Positions 1 through 7,651 of a stretch of 42,464 bases of DNA are shown here, piece after piece. This DNA is from ZC4RG30 sp031424095. Its GTDB lineage: Bacteria; Pseudomonadota; Gammaproteobacteria; Steroidobacterales; Steroidobacteraceae. Under the pieces are notes generated by a model. The model was not told the DNA's origin. It was given only the letters and a program-made list of their open reading frames with translations, and did no database searches. Each line of letters starts with the position of its first letter. Position 1 is the first letter of the stretch. The DNA is taken from NCBI GenBank assembly GCA_031424095.1, contig JANPGU010000259.1, positions 1 to 42,464 on the forward strand, given 5' to 3'. A program made the position numbers and the translations under genes.

Positions 1-592
1 CGTGGGCGCCGCTCGAGGCAATGGCGCCCACCAACTGCTGGCCACGAAAGATCGGCAGTGCCCCTCCGGACAGGAACATGACGGGTGTGAAGCGCGTCAG
101 CAGTGCAGGATCCCGTGCGAGTATTGCGCTGACCTCGGAACTTGGCGAACGGAACTCGAGGGTCGCAGCCGCCTTGCGCATGGCAACGAACACGCTGCCT
201 GCGGAACCCTCTGCCATCAATGCTGCGACCGGCTTGCCCGCAACATCGACCACGGCGACCGCGATCTGTGCATGCAGTGCTGAACAGGCCTGGATCGCGG
301 CGCGTGCGCCTTCAACCGCGATGGAAATTGTCAAAGCGGACTTCGAGGCCATTGCGTTCCCTGTAGCGGAAGGTTGCCCTGCTCCTGCCGGTCTGGCGCC
401 TGGTTGGATCGCGGGCATGGCAGGCAACGGAATCAACTTGCCGCTGTCGTCGAGCATTCCGAAGGGAGGCAAGTCATCGGTAGGAAGGCTGCGAGGAGAA
501 GCGGGTTTGTCTCCCATGGGACTCGCCGCGAGCGCGCCAGTGGTGATGATGATCATCAACCCACCAACCAGCATTCGCGCTACGCGTGACAT
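1..592 (-). CDS. GlcG/HbpS-family (DUF336) exported protein, C-terminus beyond window
   Basis: Reading the minus strand from ATG at 590-592 gives about 197 codons running off the window edge. The start is fixed by AGGAG six bases upstream. Residues 1-23 form a signal peptide (MSRVARMLVGG, hydrophobic run, then ALAAS), so the product should be periplasmic or secreted. After a Pro/Gly-rich linker of about 60 residues comes a small alpha/beta domain with AVVDVAGKPVAALMAEGS and, near the edge, FLSGGALPIFRGQQLVGAIA, which are hallmarks of the GlcG/HbpS fold. Members bind haem or small ligands, and many are uncharacterised accessory proteins of catabolic operons. The ligand is unknown here. A long open frame on the opposite strand is its shadow. 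No neighbour in the window shares its transcript. Confidence 0.85.
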   Translation of the reverse strand, partial: MSRVARMLVGGLMIIITTGALAASPMGDKPASPRSLPTDDLPPFGMLDDSGKLIPLPAMPAIQPGARPAGAGQPSATGNAMASKSALTISIAVEGARAAIQACSALHAQIAVAVVDVAGKPVAALMAEGSAGSVFVAMRKAAATLEFRSPSSEVSAILARDPALLTRFTPVMFLSGGALPIFRGQQLVGAIASSGAH

Positions 593-841
593 GTGAACTC
601 CTGCTGGCGGCCGGTTCGGATAGTTCTTTGCGTCGACATGCAGATACTCTGCCTGGCTCGGCAGCTCGCTGGGCACTTCCGATCGCCGGAAGATTGTGCG
701 ACCGACATTACCATTCCAGAATACTCACGTCTCCAGATAGTGCGCGACGAACTCCCAAGGCGTCCCCTAAGTCTCCGCATCCTCGACGCGCATCCGTCTT
801 TCGAGCACGTCGCCCCGGCCTCAATTACGAGGCAGTATCGA
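593..841. other. Intergenic stretch, no gene seen
   Basis: These 249 bases lie between the start of the GlcG/HbpS-family gene and the end of the AI-2E permease gene, both on the minus strand. They must hold the promoter of the first gene, but I see no confident -35/-10 pair, no clear terminator hairpin with a T run, and no short frame with a ribosome binding site and family resemblance. Confidence 0.5.
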
Positions 842-2083
842 TCACGTGGCCAGATCTCCCTTCTCTACTTTCTTCTCTGCTTCTTCTTCGATTTCCTCGC
901 TCTTGCGTTCGCGGGTAATCTCCACTGCGATGGCCGAGGCTGCCTCGGCCGGCTGATTTTCCGTGCGCCGGACGTATTCGCGTTCCTCCTGTTCGTCCTT
1001 CTGCCGCACCACCATATCCTCAGGCTGCACCGTTTCGCCGGGAAGCTCGACCCGCAGTTCCTCGATGAGCATCAATACGGCGGCAGCGAGCGGCAGCGCG
1101 AGCAGCGCTCCGACAATTCCGCCCAGCGTGCCGCCCACAATCAGCGAGAAAAACACCACTGACGACGGCAGTCGCAGCGCGCGACCATATACCACCGGCA
1201 GGAGGATGCGGCTCTCGAACTCCTGGTAAGCGCACATGATGACGAAGACAATCAGTGCGGTTGCGGGGCTGACGGCATATGCGGCCACGACCATGGGCGC
1301 GGTCGTCAGAAACGCCCCGATATAAGGCAGTACATCCATGAGTCCGCCAAATGCCGCGAATGCCATCGCATTTGGCACGCGGAATACCAGCAGCAGGATC
1401 AGTATGAAAACCGTCATCAGGCCGCAGGTGATGATCTGTCCGCGGATATAGCCGCCAACAATGATTGTCAGGTTGAGGAGCACGCGTGAGAATCGAATAT
1501 GATGCCGCCGTGGCACTACCGCGAACAACGCGCCGCGGAGCCGGTCGCGGTCCACCATGATGTAGACGGCCAGGAAAATCGCGGCGACTGTATAAGCGAG
1601 AATCTCGAAGGCCCGCGCCGTTGCGCTCAGCACCAAGGATTTCGAGGAGTTGAGGAGTTCATCGTAGCGCACCTCCCGCAGCCCATTGGCCAGTGCAGTC
1701 GTGAGGCGTGATTGCTCCAAGAATCCGATGAGACGGGCGCGAATTTCTGGCTCATGTTCGACCAGGGAATTCACCTGCACAAACAGCGGCGGGAGGGTGA
1801 GGAAAAGCACCAGGCCCAAAGTGCCGACCACGCCGATGAACACCACGCCGATGCCATAATTCCGACGCACTTTTCGCGTCTCGAGCGCATGCACCAGCGG
1901 GTCCAGCGCAACCACGAGCATTAGTGCGGCAATCAATACCAGCAACACTGGCAGCAGTTTCCACAGGCACCACATCGCGGCGACCACGAGCACAACGGCG
2001 ACCAAGCTGCGGATCGTGACTTCGAACTTGACGACGCGGGATGGTCGAACCACCGGGTTCTCGCTGTTGGGCTGTGGCGGCAA
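842..2083 (-). CDS. AI-2E family transporter (PerM/TqsA-type permease)
   Basis: A 413-residue polytopic inner-membrane protein. Two hydrophobic segments lie at about 25-60, one at 75-100, a soluble stretch at 105-155 (LVEHEPEIRARLIGFLEQS), then clustered helices from 160 to 345 with GGYIRGQ, GLMDVLPYIGAFL and GGTLGGIVGALLALPLAA, all typical of the AI-2E transporter family. Family members export autoinducer-2, sodium or unknown solutes, so the substrate is open. The last 65 residues are an unusually long, highly charged cytoplasmic tail (RKSEEIEEEAEKKVEKG), probably coiled coil. The frame opens at TTG 2083, eight bases after the stop of the preceding small gene; GTG at 2053 is an alternative. 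Neither has a strong ribosome binding site, so translation may be coupled to the upstream gene. Confidence 0.9.
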   Translation of the reverse strand: MPPQPNSENPVVRPSRVVKFEVTIRSLVAVVLVVAAMWCLWKLLPVLLVLIAALMLVVALDPLVHALETRKVRRNYGIGVVFIGVVGTLGLVLFLTLPPLFVQVNSLVEHEPEIRARLIGFLEQSRLTTALANGLREVRYDELLNSSKSLVLSATARAFEILAYTVAAIFLAVYIMVDRDRLRGALFAVVPRRHHIRFSRVLLNLTIIVGGYIRGQIITCGLMTVFILILLLVFRVPNAMAFAAFGGLMDVLPYIGAFLTTAPMVVAAYAVSPATALIVFVIMCAYQEFESRILLPVVYGRALRLPSSVVFFSLIVGGTLGGIVGALLALPLAAAVLMLIEELRVELPGETVQPEDMVVRQKDEQEEREYVRRTENQPAEAASAIAVEITRERKSEEIEEEAEKKVEKGDLAT

Positions 2084-2091
2084 CCGGGGGC

Positions 2092-2334
2092 TCAGGACTT
2101 TCTGGGAGGCGGCGTACTGAAGCGGGAAGAGTCATTGGTGCCGTTGATGGTCCCGCCACCATAAGGCGTCGCAGCGTCACGAGGGCCAGGCCCTTTCTGC
2201 TTGGTGGCATCCGGGTGTGCAAACTCAGGCATCGCCCGAGCGGTTTCCTGTTGCGTTTCCGGCAATTCCTGCGAATAAACCGCCGGCGGAGTGCCTGGCG
2301 GTTTCGCCCCGTTCTTCGCTCGTTTATCGCCCAT
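2092..2334 (-). CDS. Small hydrophilic Pro/Gly-rich protein, function unknown
   Basis: An 80-residue frame beginning MGDKRAKNGAKPPGTPPA. I chose ATG 2334 because GGAG lies six bases upstream; an in-frame ATG at 2361 has no such site. The protein is strongly hydrophilic, rich in Pro, Lys, Gly and Thr, with no membrane segment, cysteine or recognisable domain, and is probably disordered. Its stop is eight bases before the AI-2E permease start, so the two are likely co-transcribed and perhaps translationally coupled. I do not recognise the family. Compositional simplicity leaves some chance that it is not a real gene, but the ribosome binding site and tight spacing favour it. Confidence 0.55.
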   Translation of the reverse strand: MGDKRAKNGAKPPGTPPAVYSQELPETQQETARAMPEFAHPDATKQKGPGPRDAATPYGGGTINGTNDSSRFSTPPPRKS

Positions 2335-2420
2335 GAGTCGCTCCGTGTTTCCTACCTGCAAAGCGTACGTCTGTGGCCACGCTCTGTCAGTAGGCGAGCG
2401 CCTACAGTTGCGACTCCCCG

Positions 2421-2801
2421 TCAGCCGCTGCTTTTCTGCTCTTCGGATAGCCCGCGGCGCGCACCTGTTTCGTCCGGCAGCAAACTAAGCCTCGCGACAT
2501 GCCCTGCATAGGACAAGCGCGCCATTGCGTCCGGTGGGCAGCCATTGTCTTCGCACCAGGCGATGAATTGATCCGGATCAATGTGGGCCCGGATGGGTCT
2601 CTCTCCGTCGCGCCGTGCCTTCTCCAGAACGCGCTGGGCCTGCTTCAACCATCGGTCGTAAGACTGCGGCAGTAGATCGCTGTCCAACATTATTTCGAGA
2701 GCGTGCGGGTAGCTTTCTCGATCGAACCAGGGAAAGGGAGTTCCGGCCAACTGCAGGCCTTCCCTCGATGGCGTGCCGAATGAAGCGTCATGGCGTGGCA
2801 T
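2421..2801 (-). CDS. Conserved-looking hypothetical protein, 126 aa
   Basis: The frame from ATG 2801 encodes a soluble 126-residue protein (MPRHDASFGTPSREG). A TTG 21 bases further upstream is possible, but a GGGGTG sequence suits the ATG better. The middle is amphipathic and helical (SYDRWLKQAQRVLEKARRDGE), followed by HIDPDQFIAWCEDNGCPPDAMARLSYAGHV split by two cysteines. No signal peptide or membrane helix is visible. The FIAWCEDNG..PDA pattern resembles small uncharacterised proteins common in rhizobia and related proteobacteria, but I cannot assign a function. It heads the minus-strand group that also holds the 80-residue protein and the permease, with an 86-base gap before the next start. 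Confidence 0.65.
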   Translation of the reverse strand: MPRHDASFGTPSREGLQLAGTPFPWFDRESYPHALEIMLDSDLLPQSYDRWLKQAQRVLEKARRDGERPIRAHIDPDQFIAWCEDNGCPPDAMARLSYAGHVARLSLLPDETGARRGLSEEQKSSG

Positions 2802-3078
2802 GGAACACCCCGTGATTAACAACCTTGTGAGTTCACTCTACTCCGAGTAATCAAGACATCGGACATTGATTGACACGAACCGCTGAAGGATTTGGCGGAC
2901 GTGGAAGTGACCGATCAGGCAGCAATGTTCTCTGGATGGCGGTCAGTGGAAGCCTGCGCAATGCGCACGAAATCGGGTTGGACTCATCCTGATTTGCTCA
3001 AACATTCCTGCTGCCGCGACAAGGCGGAAATCAATGCGAATTGAGCAGCGCAGTCGACCTGCGCGATCGTCTTCACTG
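2802..3078. other. Intergenic region between divergent genes
   Basis: Together with the quiC1 promoter this is the longest gap of the window, about 314 bases between the divergent 126-residue protein gene and quiC1. No short frame with a convincing ribosome binding site, tRNA or terminator was found. Only the last 40 bases, holding the quiC1 promoter and operator described separately, show clear structure. Confidence 0.5.
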
Positions 3079-3107
3079 TTGCAATTTGGTACGAACCAGT
3101 TCATAAC
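3079..3107 (+). promoter_or_regulatory. Predicted quiC1 promoter
   Basis: TTGCAA (3079-3084) and CATAAC (3102-3107) each match the sigma-70 consensus at four of six bases and are separated by exactly 17 bases. Transcription would begin near 3113-3116, on or next to the ATG at 3116. No Shine-Dalgarno sequence precedes that ATG, so a leaderless message is predicted. Confidence 0.55.
3087..3102 (-). promoter_or_regulatory. Predicted operator within quiC1 promoter
   Basis: On the minus strand this reads GAACTGGTTCGTACCA. It contains the inverted repeat GAAC-N2-GTTC and fills the spacer between -35 and -10. The same sequence, with 14 of 16 bases identical, recurs at 9709-9724 in the TonB receptor promoter. 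Occupancy would block RNA polymerase, as expected of a TetR-type repressor. The TetR gene at 8964 lies between the two sites and is the natural candidate regulator. Confidence 0.6.
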
Positions 3108-3115
3108 ACAAATCC

Positions 3116-4981
3116 ATGAAGGCCTCGATTGCGACGGTCTCGCTGAGCGGGACATTGGAAGGCAAACTGCGCGCTGTCGCCGCGGCGGGCTTTGGCGGCG
3201 TGGAGATCTTCGAGAACGACCTGCTGGGTTTTCCAGGGTCACCGCGCGAGATCGGGCAGATGGTGCGCGACCTGGGCATGGAAGTGACTCTGTTCCAGCC
3301 ATTCCGCGATCTGGAGGGCATGCCCGCCGAACTACGTGGCCGTGCGTTCGAGCGCATGGAACGCAAGTTTGACGTGATGGCCGAACTGGGAACGGATCTG
3401 GTGCTGCTGTGCTCGAATTGCTCGCCGCAGTCGCTTGCGGATCGAGGGCGGATTGTCGCCGACCTGACCGAACTGGGCGAGCGTGCGGCGCGCCGAAACC
3501 TGCGGGTCGGGTATGAAGCGCTTGCCTGGGGTCGCCACGTTTCCGACCACCGCGATTCGTGGAGTCTCGTGCGCGACGTCAATCACCCGGCAATCGGTTT
3601 GATCCTCGACAGTTTCCACTCTCTGGTGCGCAAGCTGCCCAGTGCGAGCATCGGGGACATTCGCGCCGAAAAGCTCTTCTTCGTGCAGATCGCCGACGCG
3701 CCCTGGCTCGACATGGACTTCCTGACCTGGAGCAGGCACTTCCGCAACCTGCCGGGGCAGGGTGATCTGCCGTTGGCCGACTTTGCCGAGGCCATCCATC
3801 GCATCGGGTATTCGGGCTGGTGGTCGCTCGAGATCTTCAACGACCGTTTCCGTGCCGGTTCGGCCTCCGGCGTCGCGCTGGACGGCCATCGCTCACTGCA
3901 GTTTTTGCACGATCAGGTGGCGGCGCGGCCGCGCTCGAAGGTCCGCGCGAGCATGCCGGCGCGCGTTGCCGTCACGGGTGTGGAGTTCATCGAGTTCGCG
4001 GCCACCGAAGAGGAGGCGCAGGCTCTTGGGGGCATGATCGGGCAACTGGGCTTCCGGCCGGTGGCCCAGCATCGCCGCAAGGCAGTAACGCGCTGGCAGC
4101 AGGGTGGCATCAATATCGTCCTCAACTGCGAGCCGGAAGGCTTCGCCCACAATTTCGACGCGGTGCATGGCGCGTCGGTTTGCGCGATCGGTTTGCGGGT
4201 CCGCAATGTGGCTGCGGCACTGGCACGTGCGGCAGAACTGCAGATACCGCGCTTCGAACAGGCAGTGGGGCCGGACGAATTGCAGATTCCTTCCGTGCGC
4301 GGTGTGGGTAGCAGCCTGATCTACTTCATCGAGGACGGCACCCAGGGCAGGGTCTGGTCCCACGAATTCAGTGGCGACGTCCAGCCTCAGTTCCAGAGCA
4401 TGCGCGCACTGGGCCTGCTGCGCACGGATCACATCGCGCAGACCATGCAGTACGAGGAATTCCTCTCCTGGCTGCTGTATTACATCGCGTTGTTCGATGT
4501 GGCAAAGACGCCACTGGTGGAGATTGCCGATACGCTGGGTCTCGTGCAGAGCCAGGCCGTGGAGTCGCCGGATCGGTCGCTGCGGGTTACGCTCAATGGC
4601 TCGATGGCGGCGCAGACCCTGTCTTCCCGTTTCCTGCAGCACTACATGGGAGCCGGCGTGCAGCACATCGCATTCAACACATCCGACGTGTTTGCCGCAG
4701 CCGCAGCCGCGACTGCGAATGGCCTGCCCGTGCTCGCGATACCACGCAATTACTATGATGACCTCGAGGCGCGCTTCGGCCTGGAAAGGGCGCTGGTGGA
4801 GCGCATGGCCAACGCCAACATCCTTTACGATCGTGATGGCGCGACGGAATATTTCCAGTTCTACAGCCGTGCGTTCACCAGGCGCACGTTCTTCGAGATC
4901 GTGGAACGTCGTGGCTACCAGGCCTATGGCGCCGCGAATGCCACGATACGATTGGCGGCCCAGGCGCGCCATCGTCCATGA
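3116..4981 (+). CDS. quiC1: 3-dehydroshikimate dehydratase fused to HPPD-like domain (QuiC1 type)
   Basis: A 621-residue cytoplasmic two-domain enzyme predicted to convert 3-dehydroshikimate to protocatechuate. Residues 1-265 are a TIM barrel of the sugar phosphate isomerase/epimerase family, starting SIATVSLSGTLEGKL as QuiC proteins do. Its metal ligands are visible as E134 (VGYEALAW), D165 (LILDSFHS), Q191 (FFVQIADAP) and E239 (SLEIFNDRF), the same positions I remember for Pseudomonas QuiC1. Residues 285-615 form two vicinal-oxygen-chelate modules like 4-hydroxyphenylpyruvate dioxygenase, with its metal triad kept as H439 (RTDHIAQ), H517 (GVQHIAF) and E594 (FFEIVERRG). The role of that half is not settled in the family. 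The start is supported by the family N-terminus but has no ribosome binding site. It heads a plus-strand operon of esterases, a transporter and a TetR regulator. Confidence 0.93.
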   Translation: MKASIATVSLSGTLEGKLRAVAAAGFGGVEIFENDLLGFPGSPREIGQMVRDLGMEVTLFQPFRDLEGMPAELRGRAFERMERKFDVMAELGTDLVLLCSNCSPQSLADRGRIVADLTELGERAARRNLRVGYEALAWGRHVSDHRDSWSLVRDVNHPAIGLILDSFHSLVRKLPSASIGDIRAEKLFFVQIADAPWLDMDFLTWSRHFRNLPGQGDLPLADFAEAIHRIGYSGWWSLEIFNDRFRAGSASGVALDGHRSLQFLHDQVAARPRSKVRASMPARVAVTGVEFIEFAATEEEAQALGGMIGQLGFRPVAQHRRKAVTRWQQGGINIVLNCEPEGFAHNFDAVHGASVCAIGLRVRNVAAALARAAELQIPRFEQAVGPDELQIPSVRGVGSSLIYFIEDGTQGRVWSHEFSGDVQPQFQSMRALGLLRTDHIAQTMQYEEFLSWLLYYIALFDVAKTPLVEIADTLGLVQSQAVESPDRSLRVTLNGSMAAQTLSSRFLQHYMGAGVQHIAFNTSDVFAAAAAATANGLPVLAIPRNYYDDLEARFGLERALVERMANANILYDRDGATEYFQFYSRAFTRRTFFEIVERRGYQAYGAANATIRLAAQARHRP

Positions 4982-5009
4982 CCTAGATCCAGTGCAACAG
5001 GGGGGAACC

Positions 5010-6011
5010 ATGATCCGCAGTCTTGCCATTGTGATGCTGGGCGCATCCAGTCTGTTTTCTCTGGCAGGCGCCGCCGCCGAGCCACGCGACTTTCCAGTTT
5101 CCGCGACACCGGCTATTGACGACATTTATCCGGACCGTGTCACGCAATTCGCTGGTGGTGTCACGAGCCTCGCCGACGTCACCTATGCAGTGATTCCCGG
5201 GTTCAGGCCGCTCGTCGTCGACCTCTACATGCCGGCTGGGACTGCCGCGCGGCCACTGATCATCTACATCCACGGCGGCGGCTGGGTAGGCGGCCACACG
5301 CGGCACTCCGGCGCCCTGTCCAACTTTCCCCTGGTGCTGGCGAAATTGGCCAGCGAGGGATTCATCGTTGCTAGCCTGGAATATCGGCTGTCAGGCGAAG
5401 CGCCGTTCCCGGCGGCGCTGCAGGACGCGCGCGCCGCATTGCGCTTCCTGCGCGCGAACGCCACGAAATATCACATCGATGCTGCACGCGTTGGCGTTTG
5501 GGGCGGCTCGGCCGGCGGACACCTCACCGCGCTGCTGGCCACTTCCTGTGGTGACCTGTCACTTGATCCCGTGCGAGCCACAGGCGTGGCCGCGCCTCCG
5601 CCCGGCAGTGAATGCGTGCAGGCCGCGGTTACCTGGTACGGCGTGTTCGATTTCGCACCGATCATCGGGCGCACCGGTGGCGATGCCAGTGGCCAGCGAT
5701 TCCTCGGTTGCGTCGGGGCGTGCGATGCGAAGGTCATCGCACGCGCCAGCCCGATCACCTACATCGGCGGAGGCGATCCGCCGTTCCTGCTGATACACGG
5801 CGAGCGCGACGGCACCGTGGATGTTTCCCAGTCCCATGCCGGCGAAGCAAAACTGCGCGCGGCAGGCGTGCCTGTTACCGCCATCTACATTCCGGATGTC
5901 GACCACAGTTTCATCGGCAAAACTCCCGAGTCGACCCGGTCTGCAACGCTGCAGGCGACGAATGCGACCTTCGATTTCTTCCACCAGGTCCTGGGCAAGG
6001 CGAGGCGATGA
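5010..6011 (+). CDS. Exported alpha/beta hydrolase, BD-FAE-like esterase
   Basis: A 333-residue serine esterase. ATG 5010 follows GGGGGAACC and begins a signal peptide (MIRSLAIVMLGASSLFSLAG, cleavage near AAA-EP), so it acts in the periplasm or outside. The fold shows the oxyanion motif HGGGW (88-92), nucleophile elbow GGSAGG with S167, acid D267 (HGERDGT) and H299 (VDHSF), a complete triad. The layout fits the BD-FAE/hormone-sensitive-lipase group, which contains feruloyl and acetyl esterases. Two cysteine pairs in the lid region (C180/C202 and C234/C238) suit an oxidising compartment. It lies 28 bases after quiC1, and its stop overlaps the next esterase start (ATGA). Its position between quiC1 and a transporter suggests release of shikimate, quinate or a phenolic acid from an ester; the substrate is inferred. 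Confidence 0.85.
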   Translation: MIRSLAIVMLGASSLFSLAGAAAEPRDFPVSATPAIDDIYPDRVTQFAGGVTSLADVTYAVIPGFRPLVVDLYMPAGTAARPLIIYIHGGGWVGGHTRHSGALSNFPLVLAKLASEGFIVASLEYRLSGEAPFPAALQDARAALRFLRANATKYHIDAARVGVWGGSAGGHLTALLATSCGDLSLDPVRATGVAAPPPGSECVQAAVTWYGVFDFAPIIGRTGGDASGQRFLGCVGACDAKVIARASPITYIGGGDPPFLLIHGERDGTVDVSQSHAGEAKLRAAGVPVTAIYIPDVDHSFIGKTPESTRSATLQATNATFDFFHQVLGKARR

Positions 6012-7636
6012 ACTGTTTGGCCGGAAATCCCGCGAGGTTTGCCGCTGCGCTGGCGCACGCGCTCGGCCTGCTGGCCATAGGCGGGATCACGCCTGCGGTT
6101 GCCACGCCGCTGCGCGTCGACGGAGGTCTGGTGGAGGGCGTCACGCTGCCTTCGGGAGTGCGCGCCTGGTTCGGTATTCCCTTTGCGGCGCCACCCGTTC
6201 GCGAACTGCGCTGGAAGGCGCCGCAGCCGGTGGTGCCGTGGACTGGCGTGCTGCATGCCGAGCGTGCGGCGCCAATGTGTCTGCAGGCGCTGCGCTCGCG
6301 CACCATGAATCATTACTTCGGCAATGAGGGGATCAGCGAGGATTGCCTCTATCTCAACGTCTGGGCGCCGGCGCTTGGCGCGAAGCTGCCGGTAATCATC
6401 TGGATTTATGGTGGCGGCTTCAATGTTGGCTCCGCCAGCATGGCGAATTATTCCGGCGAGGGACTGGCACGCAGCGATGTCGTGCGCGTGAACATCGCGT
6501 ACCGGGTGGGCCCATTGGGCTTCCTCGCCCATCCGGAATTGTCGCGCGAGAACGGCGGTGCTTCGGGCAATCAGGGTCTTGCCGACCAGATCGCCGCCTT
6601 GCAGTGGGTGCGGCGGAACATCACCGCCTTCGGTGGTGATCCGGGCAATGTCACCATCGTGGGTCAGTCCGCGGGCTCGACCTCCGTCGCGTTGCTGCAG
6701 GCCAGCCCGACTGCACGCGGGCTGTTCCACCGCGTGGTCGGCATGAGCGGCAGTCCCTTCGCCGCGCCGATGCTTCCCGTGCCGCTCGGGCAGGGCGAAG
6801 CCGACGGGCTGGCACTGCAGAAGGCGCTGGGCGTCACCTCGCTCGAGGCGATGCGTGATCTCGCAGGAGACCGCGTTCTCGCAATCGCCGCCGCCGTGCC
6901 GCGCGCAGCGATGGTGGTGGACGGACAGCTTGTCGCAGGGCAGTCCGCAGATGTATTCGCTGCGCACCGGCAGAACGATGTGCCGGTGATGCTGGGCTTC
7001 ACGCGTGACGAATCCTTTCGCAGCCTCGGAACGGTGAATTCGGTGCAGGAGCTGCAGGCGGCCGTACAGCGTGAGTTCGCTGCCAACGCGGATGCGATCC
7101 TTGCCGCGTATCCGGCAACCGATGCGTCCAGCGCGCGTCGCGCGGCCACCGACATCGGACGCGATGCCTCCGTCGGTGTGCAGATGTTTGCCTGGGCCTC
7201 CGCCCAGGAGCAGGGGGGCAAGAGCCCTGTCTACGCATATTTCTTCACGCGCCGGCAGCCCTACGCACCGGGCATCACCTTCGCGGACCACGATCCCGCT
7301 ACCGCGGGTGCATATCACACCGGCGAGGTGCCGTACTTCCTGCGCACGCGCGAAGCGTTGAACCTGTTCCGTCGCACGCGCCAATGGGAGAAGGTGGACG
7401 AGCAGCTCGAAGCAGGCATGTCCGGTCTGCTGCTCTCCTTCGCGCGCAATGGCAGGCCCACGGCGCCACAGGTGCCCGCCTGGCCGGCTTTCAGCGCGCG
7501 TGAGCCGCGCGTGCTGGTGCTTGGCACAGACCTGCATATCGCCACCTGGCCTGATGCTGCAGCCCTGAAGCTGCTGGAGAACACGGCCCCGGTCAGTGCA
7601 CCCTTGCCCCGCAGCGACACGCGGCCGCGCGACTGA
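6008..7636 (+). CDS. Exported type B carboxylesterase
   Basis: A 542-residue carboxylesterase/lipase-family hydrolase. ATG 6008 overlaps the preceding stop as ATGA, indicating translational coupling. A signal peptide spans about 1-33 (ALGLLAIGGITPAVA). Family landmarks appear in order: WFGIPFAAPPV (54-64), the C91-C113 pair with EDCLYLNVW (111-119), the oxyanion loop YGGGF (134-138), and the nucleophile elbow GQSAGS with S221. An acidic residue in GFTRDESF and a histidine in AYHTGEVPYF supply the rest of the triad. Length and motifs agree with family PF00135, which includes chlorogenate, feruloyl and tannin-type esterases as well as broad carboxylesterases. Paired with the upstream esterase it may cleave different bonds of a hydroxycinnamoyl or galloyl ester of quinate or shikimate. 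That link is inference from neighbours. Confidence 0.88.
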   Translation: MNCLAGNPARFAAALAHALGLLAIGGITPAVATPLRVDGGLVEGVTLPSGVRAWFGIPFAAPPVRELRWKAPQPVVPWTGVLHAERAAPMCLQALRSRTMNHYFGNEGISEDCLYLNVWAPALGAKLPVIIWIYGGGFNVGSASMANYSGEGLARSDVVRVNIAYRVGPLGFLAHPELSRENGGASGNQGLADQIAALQWVRRNITAFGGDPGNVTIVGQSAGSTSVALLQASPTARGLFHRVVGMSGSPFAAPMLPVPLGQGEADGLALQKALGVTSLEAMRDLAGDRVLAIAAAVPRAAMVVDGQLVAGQSADVFAAHRQNDVPVMLGFTRDESFRSLGTVNSVQELQAAVQREFAANADAILAAYPATDASSARRAATDIGRDASVGVQMFAWASAQEQGGKSPVYAYFFTRRQPYAPGITFADHDPATAGAYHTGEVPYFLRTREALNLFRRTRQWEKVDEQLEAGMSGLLLSFARNGRPTAPQVPAWPAFSAREPRVLVLGTDLHIATWPDAAALKLLENTAPVSAPLPRSDTRPRD

Positions 7637-7651
7637 CCCACGGACGCTCAC

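Noticed and set aside
21..596. Open plus-strand frame at the left edge
   Set aside because: The minus strand here encodes a protein with a ribosome binding site, signal peptide and GlcG/HbpS motifs, so the plus frame is its antisense shadow.
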